Position numbers and translations under genes: made by a program
The notes under the pieces: generated by a model
Database searches by the model: none
Seen by the model: only the letters and a program-made list of their open reading frames with translations
What the model was told of the DNA's origin: nothing
Source of the DNA: Pseudomonadota bacterium
GTDB lineage: Bacteria; Bdellovibrionota_C; UBA2361; SZUA-149; DAOLCO01
Direction: 5' to 3'
NCBI GenBank assembly: GCA_027487795.1
Contig: JAIYCX010000008.1
Coordinates: 1 to 60,033 of the forward strand
Length of the DNA: 60,033 nucleotides
Shown: piece by piece, positions 44,054 through 53,401 of the stretch
Layout: each line of letters begins with the position of its first letter
Numbering within the stretch: the first letter of the stretch is position 1

Positions 44054-44062
44054 GCCGTTTCT
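44025..44062 (+). terminator. hairpin terminator at the end of the glycosyltransferase gene
   Basis: AGAAACGGCTTA (44025-44036) and TAAGCCGTTTCT (44051-44062) form a perfect 12-bp stem with a 14-base loop. The gene's stop codon lies at the start of the right arm. The T-tract is short (TTTCT). It sits between convergent genes and likely ends the long plus-strand operon that starts with the sigma factor. Confidence 0.65.
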
Positions 44063-44078
44063 GCTAAGCATAAATTAA

Positions 44079-45122
44079 CTACCTAGTCCCATCTCTTAAG
44101 AAAAGATATAGATCAGAAACAGGAAATGCGGAGTCAGTTGTCCTTAGTCCAAAATTAGTTCCAAGCGGGCCTGTCTCACCGTATTGATAGTAATAAAATC
44201 TTTCTATCCCAGGAATTTCTTTTTTCAAAAATGGCCACGCAGTTTCAACATAGGCTAATTGTTTATTTGGCCCAGTTTCACCTGACTCAGTTACCCATAT
44301 AGGTTTATTTATACCATTTAAAAAATCACCAACTCCATTCGAGGTAACTACAGACTCATATGAAGTCGCATAATAATGAACATTCCAGACATCCGTATAA
44401 GCCTCAGCTCCCAGATCTCTTAATTTACGATTATAATTTAATACAGTAGGAAACTTTCTTTGAATTGATGTTGTAGCTGCCATAACAACTTTCTTAGAAG
44501 GAGCATTTGCTCTTACAGCAAAATATGAAGATCGTAACAATTCAAAATAATTTTCTGGCTCAGCTAAACCAAGAACTTCATCCTGAGGTAAACTAATAAT
44601 GTCTGGCTCATTAAAGATTTCAAAGCCAGCTACAGCGCTTGATCCCGCATAACGCTGAGCAGTAGGTTTTACCCACTTCTCCACAAAAGTGCTTCTAGCA
44701 CTTCCGCCAACCCAAGTAGAAGGGCTAGTTGCCCAATTTGGTATGTGGCTAAGTACAACTAATAACTCGACACCAGGAGGTGCATTTCTAACAATGTCAT
44801 CATAGAAAGAATAATTTGGAGTAGAGTTAGGATTAGGCTGCACAGCCTCTGTCCATGCAAACAGAACTCTGATTCTTTTTATACCAAGATTAGAACTGAT
44901 ATCAGCATACTGCTGCGAGATAGTTCCAAACTCACTATCAACAAAAAAGTTATTCATTGCGACCAAAGATTTATCAATCGGCTTCCTCGAAGGAGGATCC
45001 AATGCAATATCAAGTAATTCTGCGGCATCACCGCAGGCAACAATCCCACATAAAAACAACGTTAAAACAGAAAGGGCGTACCTATGAGGCTTGAAATTAG
45101 ATATTTTTGATTTAATTTTCAT
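44079..45122 (-). CDS. clan GH-A glycosidase-like lipoprotein
   Basis: A signal with lipobox (LCGIVAC) anchors the 347-residue protein. The rest is a TIM-barrel glycosidase of the GH-A type: FAWTEAVQPNP near strand 2, VAGFEIFNEPD with the acid/base Glu after strand 4, and KPIWVTESGETGP with the nucleophile Glu after strand 7. Both glutamates are present. GH5, GH39 and GH42 share this layout; the substrate is not clear. It probably acts on an extracellular or envelope polysaccharide. It is convergent with the glycosyltransferase gene. Confidence 0.78.
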   Translation of the reverse strand: MKIKSKISNFKPHRYALSVLTLFLCGIVACGDAAELLDIALDPPSRKPIDKSLVAMNNFFVDSEFGTISQQYADISSNLGIKRIRVLFAWTEAVQPNPNSTPNYSFYDDIVRNAPPGVELLVVLSHIPNWATSPSTWVGGSARSTFVEKWVKPTAQRYAGSSAVAGFEIFNEPDIISLPQDEVLGLAEPENYFELLRSSYFAVRANAPSKKVVMAATTSIQRKFPTVLNYNRKLRDLGAEAYTDVWNVHYYATSYESVVTSNGVGDFLNGINKPIWVTESGETGPNKQLAYVETAWPFLKKEIPGIERFYYYQYGETGPLGTNFGLRTTDSAFPVSDLYLFLRDGTR

Positions 45123-45376
45123 AGTAAAATAAAGATTAGGGAAATAAAGATATTAATGCTATTTATCTGTACTGGTTATTTCATTTTTTGGGGTTAATAA
45201 GCGAGATAAAAATTTCTCTTTTTTAACTTTAAAATACCTCACTAATCTGCTATTTATTACAACTCGCATAAATAGTTGATTATAGGTAATTAGTATTGTA
45301 ACCAATGGTCTAATGATAGCATCTATTAAAGGGCTATTAATTTAAAGTATAAAATATAGGTATTCTCAAAAACTAC

Positions 45377-45943
45377 ATGCAAAAAAGAGGTCAGGGCGGT
45401 TACCAAAATAGATTCAGCCAAGCAGAAGAATCAGAAAAACACAGAATTAACGAACAAATCGACGTCCCACAAGTACGCTTAGTACTAGATGGTGGAGTTC
45501 AAAAAGGAGTTATCTCAATTAGGGAGGCTTTAGCACTTGCCGAGGAAGCTGGGCTAGATTTAGTCGAAGTTGCTCCTGATGGCAAACCTCCAGTTTGCAG
45601 ATTACTAGACTACGGGAAACTTAAATACAAAGAACAAAAGAAGGCTGCCGAAGCTAGAAAAAAAGCAGTTGTTCATGTAGTTAAAGAGATAAGAATCAGA
45701 TACAGCACTGACGAACACGATCTCGAAACAAAAATCAGACATGCAAAAAAATTCATAGGCGAAGGAGATAAGGTAAGATTCTCCATGCGCTTTAGAGGTA
45801 GAGAAGTTGTCTACGCCGAACTTGGTCTAGAAATATTTGCTAAAATCGAACAAGAACTAATTGATGTCGCAGTTCCCGAAGAAAGATCTCCGATCACTAA
45901 TCAAAAAATGCATATTACATTTACACAAAAGACAGCTAAATAA
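45377..45943 (+). CDS. infC: translation initiation factor IF-3
   Basis: The N domain has VRLVLDGGVQKGVISIREALALAEEAGLDLVEVA and PPVCRLLDYGKLKYKEQKK, the C domain IRIRYSTDEHDLETKIRHAKKFI and KVRFSMRFRGRE. IF-3 binds the 30S subunit and checks the start codon. The N-terminal extension of about 20 residues before the first domain is Gln/Arg-rich. An ATG start is used in contrast to the rare AUU found in some bacteria. The gene stands alone: rpmI and rplT, its usual followers, are absent and a terminator follows. Confidence 0.95.
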   Translation: MQKRGQGGYQNRFSQAEESEKHRINEQIDVPQVRLVLDGGVQKGVISIREALALAEEAGLDLVEVAPDGKPPVCRLLDYGKLKYKEQKKAAEARKKAVVHVVKEIRIRYSTDEHDLETKIRHAKKFIGEGDKVRFSMRFRGREVVYAELGLEIFAKIEQELIDVAVPEERSPITNQKMHITFTQKTAK

Positions 45944-45955
45944 CTGTCTTTTTAG
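45927..45955. terminator. bidirectional intrinsic terminator after infC and sucA
   Basis: AAAAGACAG (45927-45935) and CTGTCTTTT (45944-45952) form a stem with an eight-base loop followed by further T residues, overlapping the infC stop codon. Because A-rich sequence precedes it, the opposite strand also reads as a stem with a T-tract, which would serve the convergent sucA. Confidence 0.8.
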
Positions 45956-45966
45956 TTTCTGTTTTA

Positions 45967-48648
45967 TTATCCGCCAATATTAAAAGCAGCTCTTAATAAT
46001 GCTTCCTGCTCCATCGTATGAGCCTTAGGAGATCCAGTCGCTGGGCTTGCACTAGCAGATCTTTTAACTGAAAGTACAGGTATTTCTCCACTTAATCTAT
46101 CCAGTATTGGCTTAACGAAAAATAATCCACCCATATTAGCAGGCTCATCCTGAACCCAAATAATTGTCTTTAGATTGCTATACTTTTTAATAGTAGCTCT
46201 AATTTCCAATTCAGGAACTGGATAAAACTGTTCAATAGTTGCTATCGCAGTATTTGTAATACCTTTCTTATCTCTCTCTGCTCTAAGTTCGTGAACTATC
46301 TTACCGGAGCATAAGATCAACTTTTCTGCATTAAAGTAATTATCATTCTGCTCATCAAGAACTGGCCTAAAACCACCTGAAGTAAATTCACTAACTGGAG
46401 AACATGCCGCAGGCAATCGAAGCATACTCTTTGGATTTATCACTATCAGAGGCTTTTTCCAAAGATACCTTGCTTGCCTTCTTAACAGATGAAAATATTG
46501 AGAAGCGGTAGAAGGCTGGCACACTTGCATATTATCTTCTGCGCAAAGTTGTAAGAATCTTTCAAGTCTAGCGCTTGAATGCTCAGGACCTGCTCCTTCA
46601 TAGCCATGAGGTAGTAATAAAACTAAACTTGATAAAGTACTCCACTTATCTTCTCCAGCTGATAAAAACTGATCGATAATAATCTGAGCACCATTAACAA
46701 AGTCTCCAAACTGAGCTTCCCATAAAACTAAAGCATCTGGATTTTCTCTGGTATATCCATACTCATAACCAATAGCAGCAGCTTCTGAAAGCATGGAATC
46801 ATAAGCAACGAATTGATTCTCTCTAGATCCTTCAATATTTTGTAAGGGCGAGTAAGGCTCTCCATTTTGATAATCGTATAGATAAGCTTGTCTGTGATTA
46901 AATGTCCCTCTTCTACAATCTTGCCCTACTAACCTGACATCTACACCTTCTAAAATTAAAGAACCAAATGAAAGTGCTTCCGCCATACCCCAGTCTACAG
47001 TTCTATGACCAAGAGCCATTTCTGCTCTTTGCTCTAGAAGTTTTTGTAACTTAGGATGAACATTAAAAGAATCTGGGGTCTTTGATAAAGCACGGCCGAG
47101 CTGTGCTAAAACTTCTTCGGAAATAGTAGTTTGCACTTCGTATCTAGGGCTATATAGACCACCACAGTACTTTGCCCAACTAGAGGAAACTTTTTCTAGC
47201 TTTGGTTTTTTAGTAATTTCTCTTCCCTTCTTTAAACTCTCTTCAAAAAACTCCATCGCTGAAGATTGTAAAAGCTTCAACTCTTCTTCACCTACTCCAA
47301 TTTCATTTGCGTAGACTTCACAAAGTATAGGTCTAGCTTTTACGGCTTGATAAACAACTGGAGAAGTTAGAGTCGGATCATCAACTTCATTATGTCCATA
47401 CCTTCTGTACCCTACTATATCTATGACTACGTCTGAAGAAAAAGAAGATCTATAATCAGCTGCTAGCTTTCCTACTCTCACTACATCATTAGGACTATCA
47501 CCATTAACATGGAAAATCGGGACATCTAATCTTTTTGCAATATCAGTACAATATCTTCCAGAATAAAGCGCAGGTTGCGTTGCAGTAAATCCAATTAAAT
47601 TATTAATGACAACATGCACAGTTCCACCAATAGAAAAGCCTGGAATAGAAGCATAATTTAAAGCTTCAGCAGCTACACCCTGCCCAGAGAAGGCAGCATC
47701 GCCATGGATAATAATAGTAACTACTTTCTTACCTGTATTATCTTTTAATGCATCTTGCTTAGCTCTCGCCTTACCCATTACAACTGGGTTTACCGACTCT
47801 AAGTGACTTGGATTTGGAGCTAATTCAACTTCAAGGCGCTTACCATAACTAGTTGTATATATTCCAGTTGCTCCCTTGTGGTACTTAACATCATCTCCAC
47901 CCAAAGCACTTCTAGGATCAACATCTTCGAAATTAGCTACTATATGTTCAGCTAAAGTATCAGCAATATGATGCATCACATTTAGTCGACCGCGATGCGC
48001 CATCCCGATAATAACAGTCTGTGCTCCATTCTCTGCAACTTGATCCAAAATAGAATCTAATAATGGAATAACAGAAGCTAATCCTTCCAAAGAAAATCTT
48101 TTCGCTCCTACATACTTAGTATGTAAAAACTTCTCAAAACTTTCTACCGATACGATTCTCTTTAGAATAGAAAGCTCTTCGATCTCTTCCGGATTAGACT
48201 CCAAGCGTGCAGATAGCCACTGACAACGATCCGGATATGGCATGTGCATAAACTCAGTCCCGATCTTGGAACAATATGCTGATTCCATCTCTGGATATTG
48301 ATCCTTATCAATAGACTCAAGCTCAGAATGATGAAAAGGTTTTAACAATCCTAAAGGATCAATCTGTGCTCTAAAATGACCCCATCTTCTATATGTGTCT
48401 ATGATCTGTTTATTTTCTAAGTCATTATTCATTTCTGATACTTTTTTTGGGGTTATTTTTCGCTCTGATACTTTATTTTTTATTTTATTAGATAACTTCT
48501 TTTTACCTGCTACACTTATTGTCTTTTTCTTAGACTTTTTTTTAGTGCCAGCACTCTTAGTTTTTGTCTTAGTCTCTTTTTTAAAACTCGCCTTACCCGA
48601 CTTAGAAGAGAGTGTTTTATTAGATACTGCTACTTGGCTTACGGTCAT
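45967..48648 (-). CDS. sucA: 2-oxoglutarate dehydrogenase E1 component
   Basis: The thiamine-diphosphate enzyme of the 2-oxoglutarate dehydrogenase complex (893 residues). Core motifs include GMAHRGRLNVM, GDAAFSGQGVAAE, NNLIGFTATQP, GQDCRRGTFNHRQA and WEAQFGDFVNGAQ, so the catalytic part is complete. The N-terminus is odd. The first 70 residues are Lys/Ser/Thr-rich low-complexity sequence, and the usual E2-binding helix (the xxF-x-WI/L-E-x-LY region) is not seen. No sucB gene adjoins. pyrD lies upstream on the same strand with a 53-base gap. Confidence 0.93.
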   Translation of the reverse strand: MTVSQVAVSNKTLSSKSGKASFKKETKTKTKSAGTKKKSKKKTISVAGKKKLSNKIKNKVSERKITPKKVSEMNNDLENKQIIDTYRRWGHFRAQIDPLGLLKPFHHSELESIDKDQYPEMESAYCSKIGTEFMHMPYPDRCQWLSARLESNPEEIEELSILKRIVSVESFEKFLHTKYVGAKRFSLEGLASVIPLLDSILDQVAENGAQTVIIGMAHRGRLNVMHHIADTLAEHIVANFEDVDPRSALGGDDVKYHKGATGIYTTSYGKRLEVELAPNPSHLESVNPVVMGKARAKQDALKDNTGKKVVTIIIHGDAAFSGQGVAAEALNYASIPGFSIGGTVHVVINNLIGFTATQPALYSGRYCTDIAKRLDVPIFHVNGDSPNDVVRVGKLAADYRSSFSSDVVIDIVGYRRYGHNEVDDPTLTSPVVYQAVKARPILCEVYANEIGVGEEELKLLQSSAMEFFEESLKKGREITKKPKLEKVSSSWAKYCGGLYSPRYEVQTTISEEVLAQLGRALSKTPDSFNVHPKLQKLLEQRAEMALGHRTVDWGMAEALSFGSLILEGVDVRLVGQDCRRGTFNHRQAYLYDYQNGEPYSPLQNIEGSRENQFVAYDSMLSEAAAIGYEYGYTRENPDALVLWEAQFGDFVNGAQIIIDQFLSAGEDKWSTLSSLVLLLPHGYEGAGPEHSSARLERFLQLCAEDNMQVCQPSTASQYFHLLRRQARYLWKKPLIVINPKSMLRLPAACSPVSEFTSGGFRPVLDEQNDNYFNAEKLILCSGKIVHELRAERDKKGITNTAIATIEQFYPVPELEIRATIKKYSNLKTIIWVQDEPANMGGLFFVKPILDRLSGEIPVLSVKRSASASPATGSPKAHTMEQEALLRAAFNIGG

Positions 48649-48701
48649 AAATTTATTGATTCAATTAGGTAAATTTTTGGCTAGATTTTGCCAAATTTAA
48701 C

Positions 48702-49796
48702 CTAAGCTTTCAACAATTTCAATTCGGTTATGCTTAATAATCCCTTATCTATAATTTCTTTTTCGATACCTTCACAAATCCTTCGGGCCATCATAGGCCC
48801 TTCGTATACCAATCCGGTATAAACCTCCACTAACGATGCTCCAGCTTTAAGCATCTTAATAGCATCATTCGCTGTAAAAATACCACCGACGCCTATAATA
48901 GGTACCCTTGCTTCACTCATATCAGATACTTTGGAAACTAGCGCTAATGCTCTTTCAAAAACAGGCCTGCCGCTTAATCCACCCTTTCCTATTGCTTCAA
49001 GCTGACCGACTCCAGTAGCTAGTCCATCTCTCTTAACTGAAGTATTTGTTACCACAAACCCTTCTACCCCAAGCTCTAAGCTCTTCTCGATAATATTCTT
49101 TAAAGATTCCTGATCAATGTCGTTTGATACTTTAACAAGTACTGGACTGGTAAATTTATTAGTACTCTTAACTGCCATAAATTCTTTTAAAAGATCTAAA
49201 AAGACTTCTGGACTTTCAAAAGTTTGACCGTCCTTGGTATTTGGACAACTTAAATTAAGCACTACTACCTTAGCCGAGCTACCGATAACTGAATAGCATT
49301 CACAAATATCTGTTATTGCAGCGGGACCAGTTAAACTACCATCATTTGTTTTAGAAATATTAACAAATATCGGCTTCTTACTTTTTACAAGATGTAGATT
49401 TCTTAAAACTTGATCTATCCCCAAGTTATTAAGTCCCATTCTATTTATGAGTGCAGAGTCGTCCGCCAACCTAAATAATCTAGGCTTAGGATTCCCAGAA
49501 CAAGTGCCATTTGAAACCGAGCCGATTTCCATGAAGCCAAAACCTAATGAAAGTAAACTATCACAAACTTCAGCATTTTTATCAAATCCAGCTGCTACGC
49601 CAATAGGATTGGAGAAATCTATGCCCCAAAGATTTTGTTTTAAAAGGGAGCTACGATGCTCTAAGATATCTTGAACAACAGAACTAACACCAGGTATTAC
49701 TTGAGAAGCTGCTAGTACTTTTTTTGCCGCATCATGAACAGATTCTGGATCAAAATTAAATAATAACGGCTTAATTAAAGAGTTATACGCTCCCAA
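48702..49796 (-). CDS. pyrD: dihydroorotate dehydrogenase, quinone-dependent class 2
   Basis: This 364-residue enzyme oxidises dihydroorotate to orotate in pyrimidine synthesis, passing electrons to quinone at the membrane. The N-terminal helical extension (LIKPLLFNFDPESVHDAAKKVL) is characteristic of class 2. GVAAGFDKNAEV, FMEIGSVS, NRMGLNN, VVLNLSCPNT and IGVGGIFTANDAIKMLKAGA cover the FMN site and active-site loop with Ser as base. It is followed by sucA. Confidence 0.95.
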   Translation of the reverse strand: MGAYNSLIKPLLFNFDPESVHDAAKKVLAASQVIPGVSSVVQDILEHRSSLLKQNLWGIDFSNPIGVAAGFDKNAEVCDSLLSLGFGFMEIGSVSNGTCSGNPKPRLFRLADDSALINRMGLNNLGIDQVLRNLHLVKSKKPIFVNISKTNDGSLTGPAAITDICECYSVIGSSAKVVVLNLSCPNTKDGQTFESPEVFLDLLKEFMAVKSTNKFTSPVLVKVSNDIDQESLKNIIEKSLELGVEGFVVTNTSVKRDGLATGVGQLEAIGKGGLSGRPVFERALALVSKVSDMSEARVPIIGVGGIFTANDAIKMLKAGASLVEVYTGLVYEGPMMARRICEGIEKEIIDKGLLSITELKLLKA

Positions 49797-49825
49797 GCTA
49801 ATTTCCCTTACATTATTTACTATTA

Positions 49826-50527
49826 CTATTCATCATTTTTACTTCCACCAATTAGTCCATATCTATAAGCATAATAAATTAATGTCATAATTGAAGTGAT
49901 AGTTGCCGCAACATAAGTCATAGCAGCCGCATTTAATACCTTACCAACTTCCTTCTCTTCAGATGGAGAAACTAAACCTTGCTTTAATAATATCGCACGA
50001 GCTCTGTTACTAGCATCGAATTCGACAGGTAGATTAATCAATTGAAAAATTACAATTAATGAGAATGCTCCGATTCCAAGAACAATTAAATTATAATAAT
50101 TTAACATGGCGCCGATAAACATCAGAAAAAAAGATAAGTTAGAACCAATTGAAGCTAGAGGAACTATCCCATTTCTAATAACTAATGGCGCATACTTTTC
50201 AGCATCCTGAATTGCATGCCCCACTTCGTGCGCAGCAACTCCAAAAGAAGAGATAGATCTACCACTATAGACCTCATGACTTAGTCGAAGCATTTTTGCT
50301 TTAGGATCATAATGATCTCCCATAAAGCCATCGGCTTCTTCAATGCCAACATTTTTTATTGAATATGCATCTAAAATTTTCTGGGCGACTTGGGCACCAG
50401 ACAAACCGGAGGCCACTGGTATTTCATGCCCTGAATTAAAAGCAGACTTAACTTTATATTGAGCCCAAAGAGCAAGTAGCATCCCAGGACCAACAAATAA
50501 GAAATACATAGGATCAAAACCAATCAT
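49826..50527 (-). CDS. membrane zinc metallopeptidase (YugP-like)
   Basis: The 233-residue membrane protein has an HEVGH motif (VAAHEVGHAIQDA) after an LSHEVYSGRSISSFG segment and three to four hydrophobic segments, the layout of the Zn-peptidase_2 (YugP) family. The DPKAKMLRLS region with downstream NLPVEFDASNRA completes the family pattern. Its substrates are unknown. It is 29 bases upstream of pyrD on the same strand. Confidence 0.87.
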   Translation of the reverse strand: MIGFDPMYFLFVGPGMLLALWAQYKVKSAFNSGHEIPVASGLSGAQVAQKILDAYSIKNVGIEEADGFMGDHYDPKAKMLRLSHEVYSGRSISSFGVAAHEVGHAIQDAEKYAPLVIRNGIVPLASIGSNLSFFLMFIGAMLNYYNLIVLGIGAFSLIVIFQLINLPVEFDASNRARAILLKQGLVSPSEEKEVGKVLNAAAMTYVAATITSIMTLIYYAYRYGLIGGSKNDE

Positions 50528-50671
50528 AGAAGCTCCATATTTAATTTCTACTTAGGTAATCATTATTTTAAATAATGCAATTTAAAAGAAAACCTAGGTA
50601 AATAATTATGCAAATTAATATTCAATTGATATCACTTAAGGGTCAACTTAACAAAAAATAATAAATAAATA

Positions 50672-52138
50672 ATGAATACCTTAGAAGCTGCTAAGATTTT
50701 AACATCATTAAGAAAACTCCTAGAGCTAGAAGGAGAAAACAAATTTAAATTAAGGGCCCTGGAATTAGCCGAGGAAAACTTAAAAAGTACAGAAATTGAA
50801 CTTATAGAGTTTATATCCTTAGTAGAAAGCAAGCAGGTAAGCGGTATCGGTACCCAATTATTAAAAGACTTAAAAGAAATAGAAAATACAAAGACACTTA
50901 AAGCTTATCAAAATTTAAAAAATGTATACACTGATTCAATTTTTGAATTATTCAAAATCAGAGGTCTTGGAGCATCTAAGATAAAAACCCTCTTTGATAA
51001 TCTGCAAGTCAACTCAATAGAAAAACTAAAGCTAGCAATAGCAGAAAAAACTATTCACAACTTAAAAGGCTTTGGTGATAAAAGCATAGCTAGTATTGAA
51101 GAGAATATAAACTTCCTTGAAACCTGGAAGGGATACTTTTGCATAGATGTTCACGAGATTGCTATTGATAATATAATTTCAAAACTTGGACCTTTTGTGC
51201 AAACATCAGGAACATCAAAAACCAAAGAAGAAGTCTTTAATAAAATAGAACTAGAAGCTGAAGAAAATAAAAGAGATGAAATACTCATACACTTAAAAGA
51301 AAAACTCTTTAAAGAAAAATTTGAAGCCGAAGATAAAGAACTAATTACCTTCAACTTTAAAGATCTTCCAGTAGAGCTAAGGTTTGTAAAAAAACTTGAC
51401 GCGTTAGCAACATCAGACAATCAAAAGCTAGTAGGCATCTTACATACACACACTACATACTCAGATGGACAACATTCCATAGAAGAAATGGCAAATGCCT
51501 GCATTAGTAAAGGATATAGCTATCTAGGCATAACAGACCATTCTAAAACAGCCGCATACGCTGGTGGACTTAGTGAGGACAAGCTAAAACTTCAAGGTTT
51601 AGAAATAGACGAACTTAACGAAAAACTAAAACCATTTAAAATACTAAAAGGTATAGAATCAGACATATTAAATGATGGGGAGCTTGATTATCCTGATAAG
51701 GTACTTGAGAAATTAGATTTTGTTATAGCCTCAATTCATTCTGGCTTTAATATAAGCAAGAAACAAATGACCGAGAGAATAACTAAGGCAATAAAAAATC
51801 CCTTTACAAGTATTCTAGGTCATCCGACGGGTAGACTACTTCTTAAAAGGCCAGAATACGAAGTCTATATGGAAGAAGTCATAAATACCGCTATTGAATA
51901 TAATAAAATAATAGAACTTAATTCTAATCCCAAAAGACTAGATATCTCCTGGAACTGGCTAAAAAAATACAAAGATTCACCACTAAAAATAGTCATTACC
52001 CCGGATGCACATTCGATTAGTCAAATAGACTATGTTAAGTATGGTCAGCTACTAGCCGAAAAAGCCCAATTTAGTAATGACAAAATAGTGAACTATGGAT
52101 CACTTAATGACTTTTTAAAAAACGTAAACGAAAATTAA
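50672..52138 (+). CDS. PolX-like protein: helix-hairpin-helix and PHP domains with an eroded polymerase palm
   Basis: Residues 1-150 resemble the 8-kDa and helix-hairpin-helix part of family X polymerases (IRGLGASKIKTLF, LKGFGDKS). Residues 255-488 are a complete PHP phosphoesterase: HTHTTYSDG, ITDHS, KGIESDI, ASIHS, LGHPTGR, ELNSNP and TPDAHS. Between them only about 100 residues replace the normal palm/thumb of about 170. SGTSKTKEEVFNKIELEAE occupies the place of aGSxRRxkExvgDiD, with no DxD. Polymerase activity is therefore unlikely; nuclease activity is plausible. Length 488 against about 570 usual. The three downstream genes are tightly linked. Confidence 0.75.
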   Translation: MNTLEAAKILTSLRKLLELEGENKFKLRALELAEENLKSTEIELIEFISLVESKQVSGIGTQLLKDLKEIENTKTLKAYQNLKNVYTDSIFELFKIRGLGASKIKTLFDNLQVNSIEKLKLAIAEKTIHNLKGFGDKSIASIEENINFLETWKGYFCIDVHEIAIDNIISKLGPFVQTSGTSKTKEEVFNKIELEAEENKRDEILIHLKEKLFKEKFEAEDKELITFNFKDLPVELRFVKKLDALATSDNQKLVGILHTHTTYSDGQHSIEEMANACISKGYSYLGITDHSKTAAYAGGLSEDKLKLQGLEIDELNEKLKPFKILKGIESDILNDGELDYPDKVLEKLDFVIASIHSGFNISKKQMTERITKAIKNPFTSILGHPTGRLLLKRPEYEVYMEEVINTAIEYNKIIELNSNPKRLDISWNWLKKYKDSPLKIVITPDAHSISQIDYVKYGQLLAEKAQFSNDKIVNYGSLNDFLKNVNEN

Positions 52139-52148
52139 ATAATCAAGA

Positions 52149-52511
52149 ATGGCAACTGACAATATAACAGAACAAGAAAATAATCTTACTAAGATAGATC
52201 ATACCGTAGTAATGGTCGCAAATTTAGAGGAGTCGATATCTTGGTATTTAACAAGTTTCAATTGCATACTGCTCCATCAAGGAAGAACACTCGCGGTGTT
52301 AAAATTTGCAAATATGAATATAGTTCTAAGCTTACCAAGTGAGCAAAGGCCGCACTTAGGAATACTCAAAGATGATGCAGAAAAATTCGGCGAAATTTCC
52401 GAACAGTCGGACTTATGTGAATCAACTTTTATTTCAGACCCAAGTGGCAATCCAGTGGAATTAGTAAAAAGAACTTTTCAAAGAATAAATACAGAAGAAA
52501 CTAACTCATGA
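52149..52511 (+). CDS. VOC-superfamily (glyoxalase-like) protein
   Basis: A 120-residue protein with the vicinal oxygen chelate pattern: IDHTVVMVANLEESISWYLTSF at the start, LAVLKFANMNIVLSL in the middle and FISDPSGNPVELVKR at the end, where His and Glu are metal ligands in the family. Substrate unknown. It starts ten bases after the PolX-like gene and its stop overlaps the next start (ATGA), so these genes are translated as a unit. Confidence 0.8.
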   Translation: MATDNITEQENNLTKIDHTVVMVANLEESISWYLTSFNCILLHQGRTLAVLKFANMNIVLSLPSEQRPHLGILKDDAEKFGEISEQSDLCESTFISDPSGNPVELVKRTFQRINTEETNS

Positions 52512-53395
52512 ACTATTTAATATCTGGCGCTAGCGGTTTAGTTGGGAAAAGACTAGTACAAAAACTAGAGGAAGATGGTAACTTAGTTTTTAAACTAGTT
52601 AGAAAAAAAATAGCTTCTGATCGTGAGATCTATTGGAATCCAATTGCTCAAGAACTTAACATTCCGGAAGAACTGAATATTGACTATGTAATCAACCTCT
52701 CCGGTGAAAACATTGCAGAAGGAAGATGGAGTTCAGATAAGAAGTCAAAGGTCTTAAACTCACGAATACAAGCCACAAGATGTCTAGTAGATGCAATCAA
52801 TAAACTAAATAAAAAGCCAAAAGCTTTTTTCTCAAGCTCCGCAATAGGATTTTATAGGGCTAGTGACAAAGAAAACCTAACAGAGAGTAGTCCTATTGGA
52901 CAGGGCTTCCTGGCAGACGTTTGTCGCGCCTGGGAAGATGAAGCTAATAAATGTTCTGTTAGAACAATAAATGGAAGAATAGGACTTGTTTTGTCAAAAG
53001 AAGGTGGGGCATTACAAAAAATGTACTTACCTTTTATATTAGGGCTCGGAGGCAAACTAGGTCCAGGCGAACAATTCTGGAGTTGGATTTCTATAGACGA
53101 TTTGGTCAGTGCTATTATTTTCACGCTTAATAGTGACATTTCTGGACCAGTTAACCTGGTTTCGACTACTCCGATAAATAATAAAGAATTTACCAAGATA
53201 CTAGGTAAAGTAGTAAAGCGACCAACTTTTTTCAACGCTCCAGCTTGGGCGCTAAGAACCATTATGGGAGAAATGGCAGATGAGCTTCTCTTAAAGAGCC
53301 TACCTGTTGTGCCTAACGTATTAAGTCAAAATAATTTTAAATTTCAGGATTTAGAGCTAGAAGCTAGTCTTAAAAGACTCTTAGCTCCCACCTAG
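52508..53395 (+). CDS. YfcH/TIGR01777-type NAD-dependent epimerase
   Basis: The 295-residue protein has the Rossmann opening ISGASGLVGKRLVQ and the family-specific VINLSGENIAEGRWSSDKK, SRIQATRCLVDAI, SSSAIGFY, WSWISIDDLVSAI and VNLVSTTPINNKEF, then a C-terminal DUF1731-like tail with LPVVPNVLSQNNFKFQ. This is the SulA/YfcH group of extended SDR enzymes; biochemical function is not well established. It is the last gene of the unit starting at 50672. Confidence 0.9.
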   Translation: MNYLISGASGLVGKRLVQKLEEDGNLVFKLVRKKIASDREIYWNPIAQELNIPEELNIDYVINLSGENIAEGRWSSDKKSKVLNSRIQATRCLVDAINKLNKKPKAFFSSSAIGFYRASDKENLTESSPIGQGFLADVCRAWEDEANKCSVRTINGRIGLVLSKEGGALQKMYLPFILGLGGKLGPGEQFWSWISIDDLVSAIIFTLNSDISGPVNLVSTTPINNKEFTKILGKVVKRPTFFNAPAWALRTIMGEMADELLLKSLPVVPNVLSQNNFKFQDLELEASLKRLLAPT

Positions 53396-53401
53396 AAAAT
53401 A

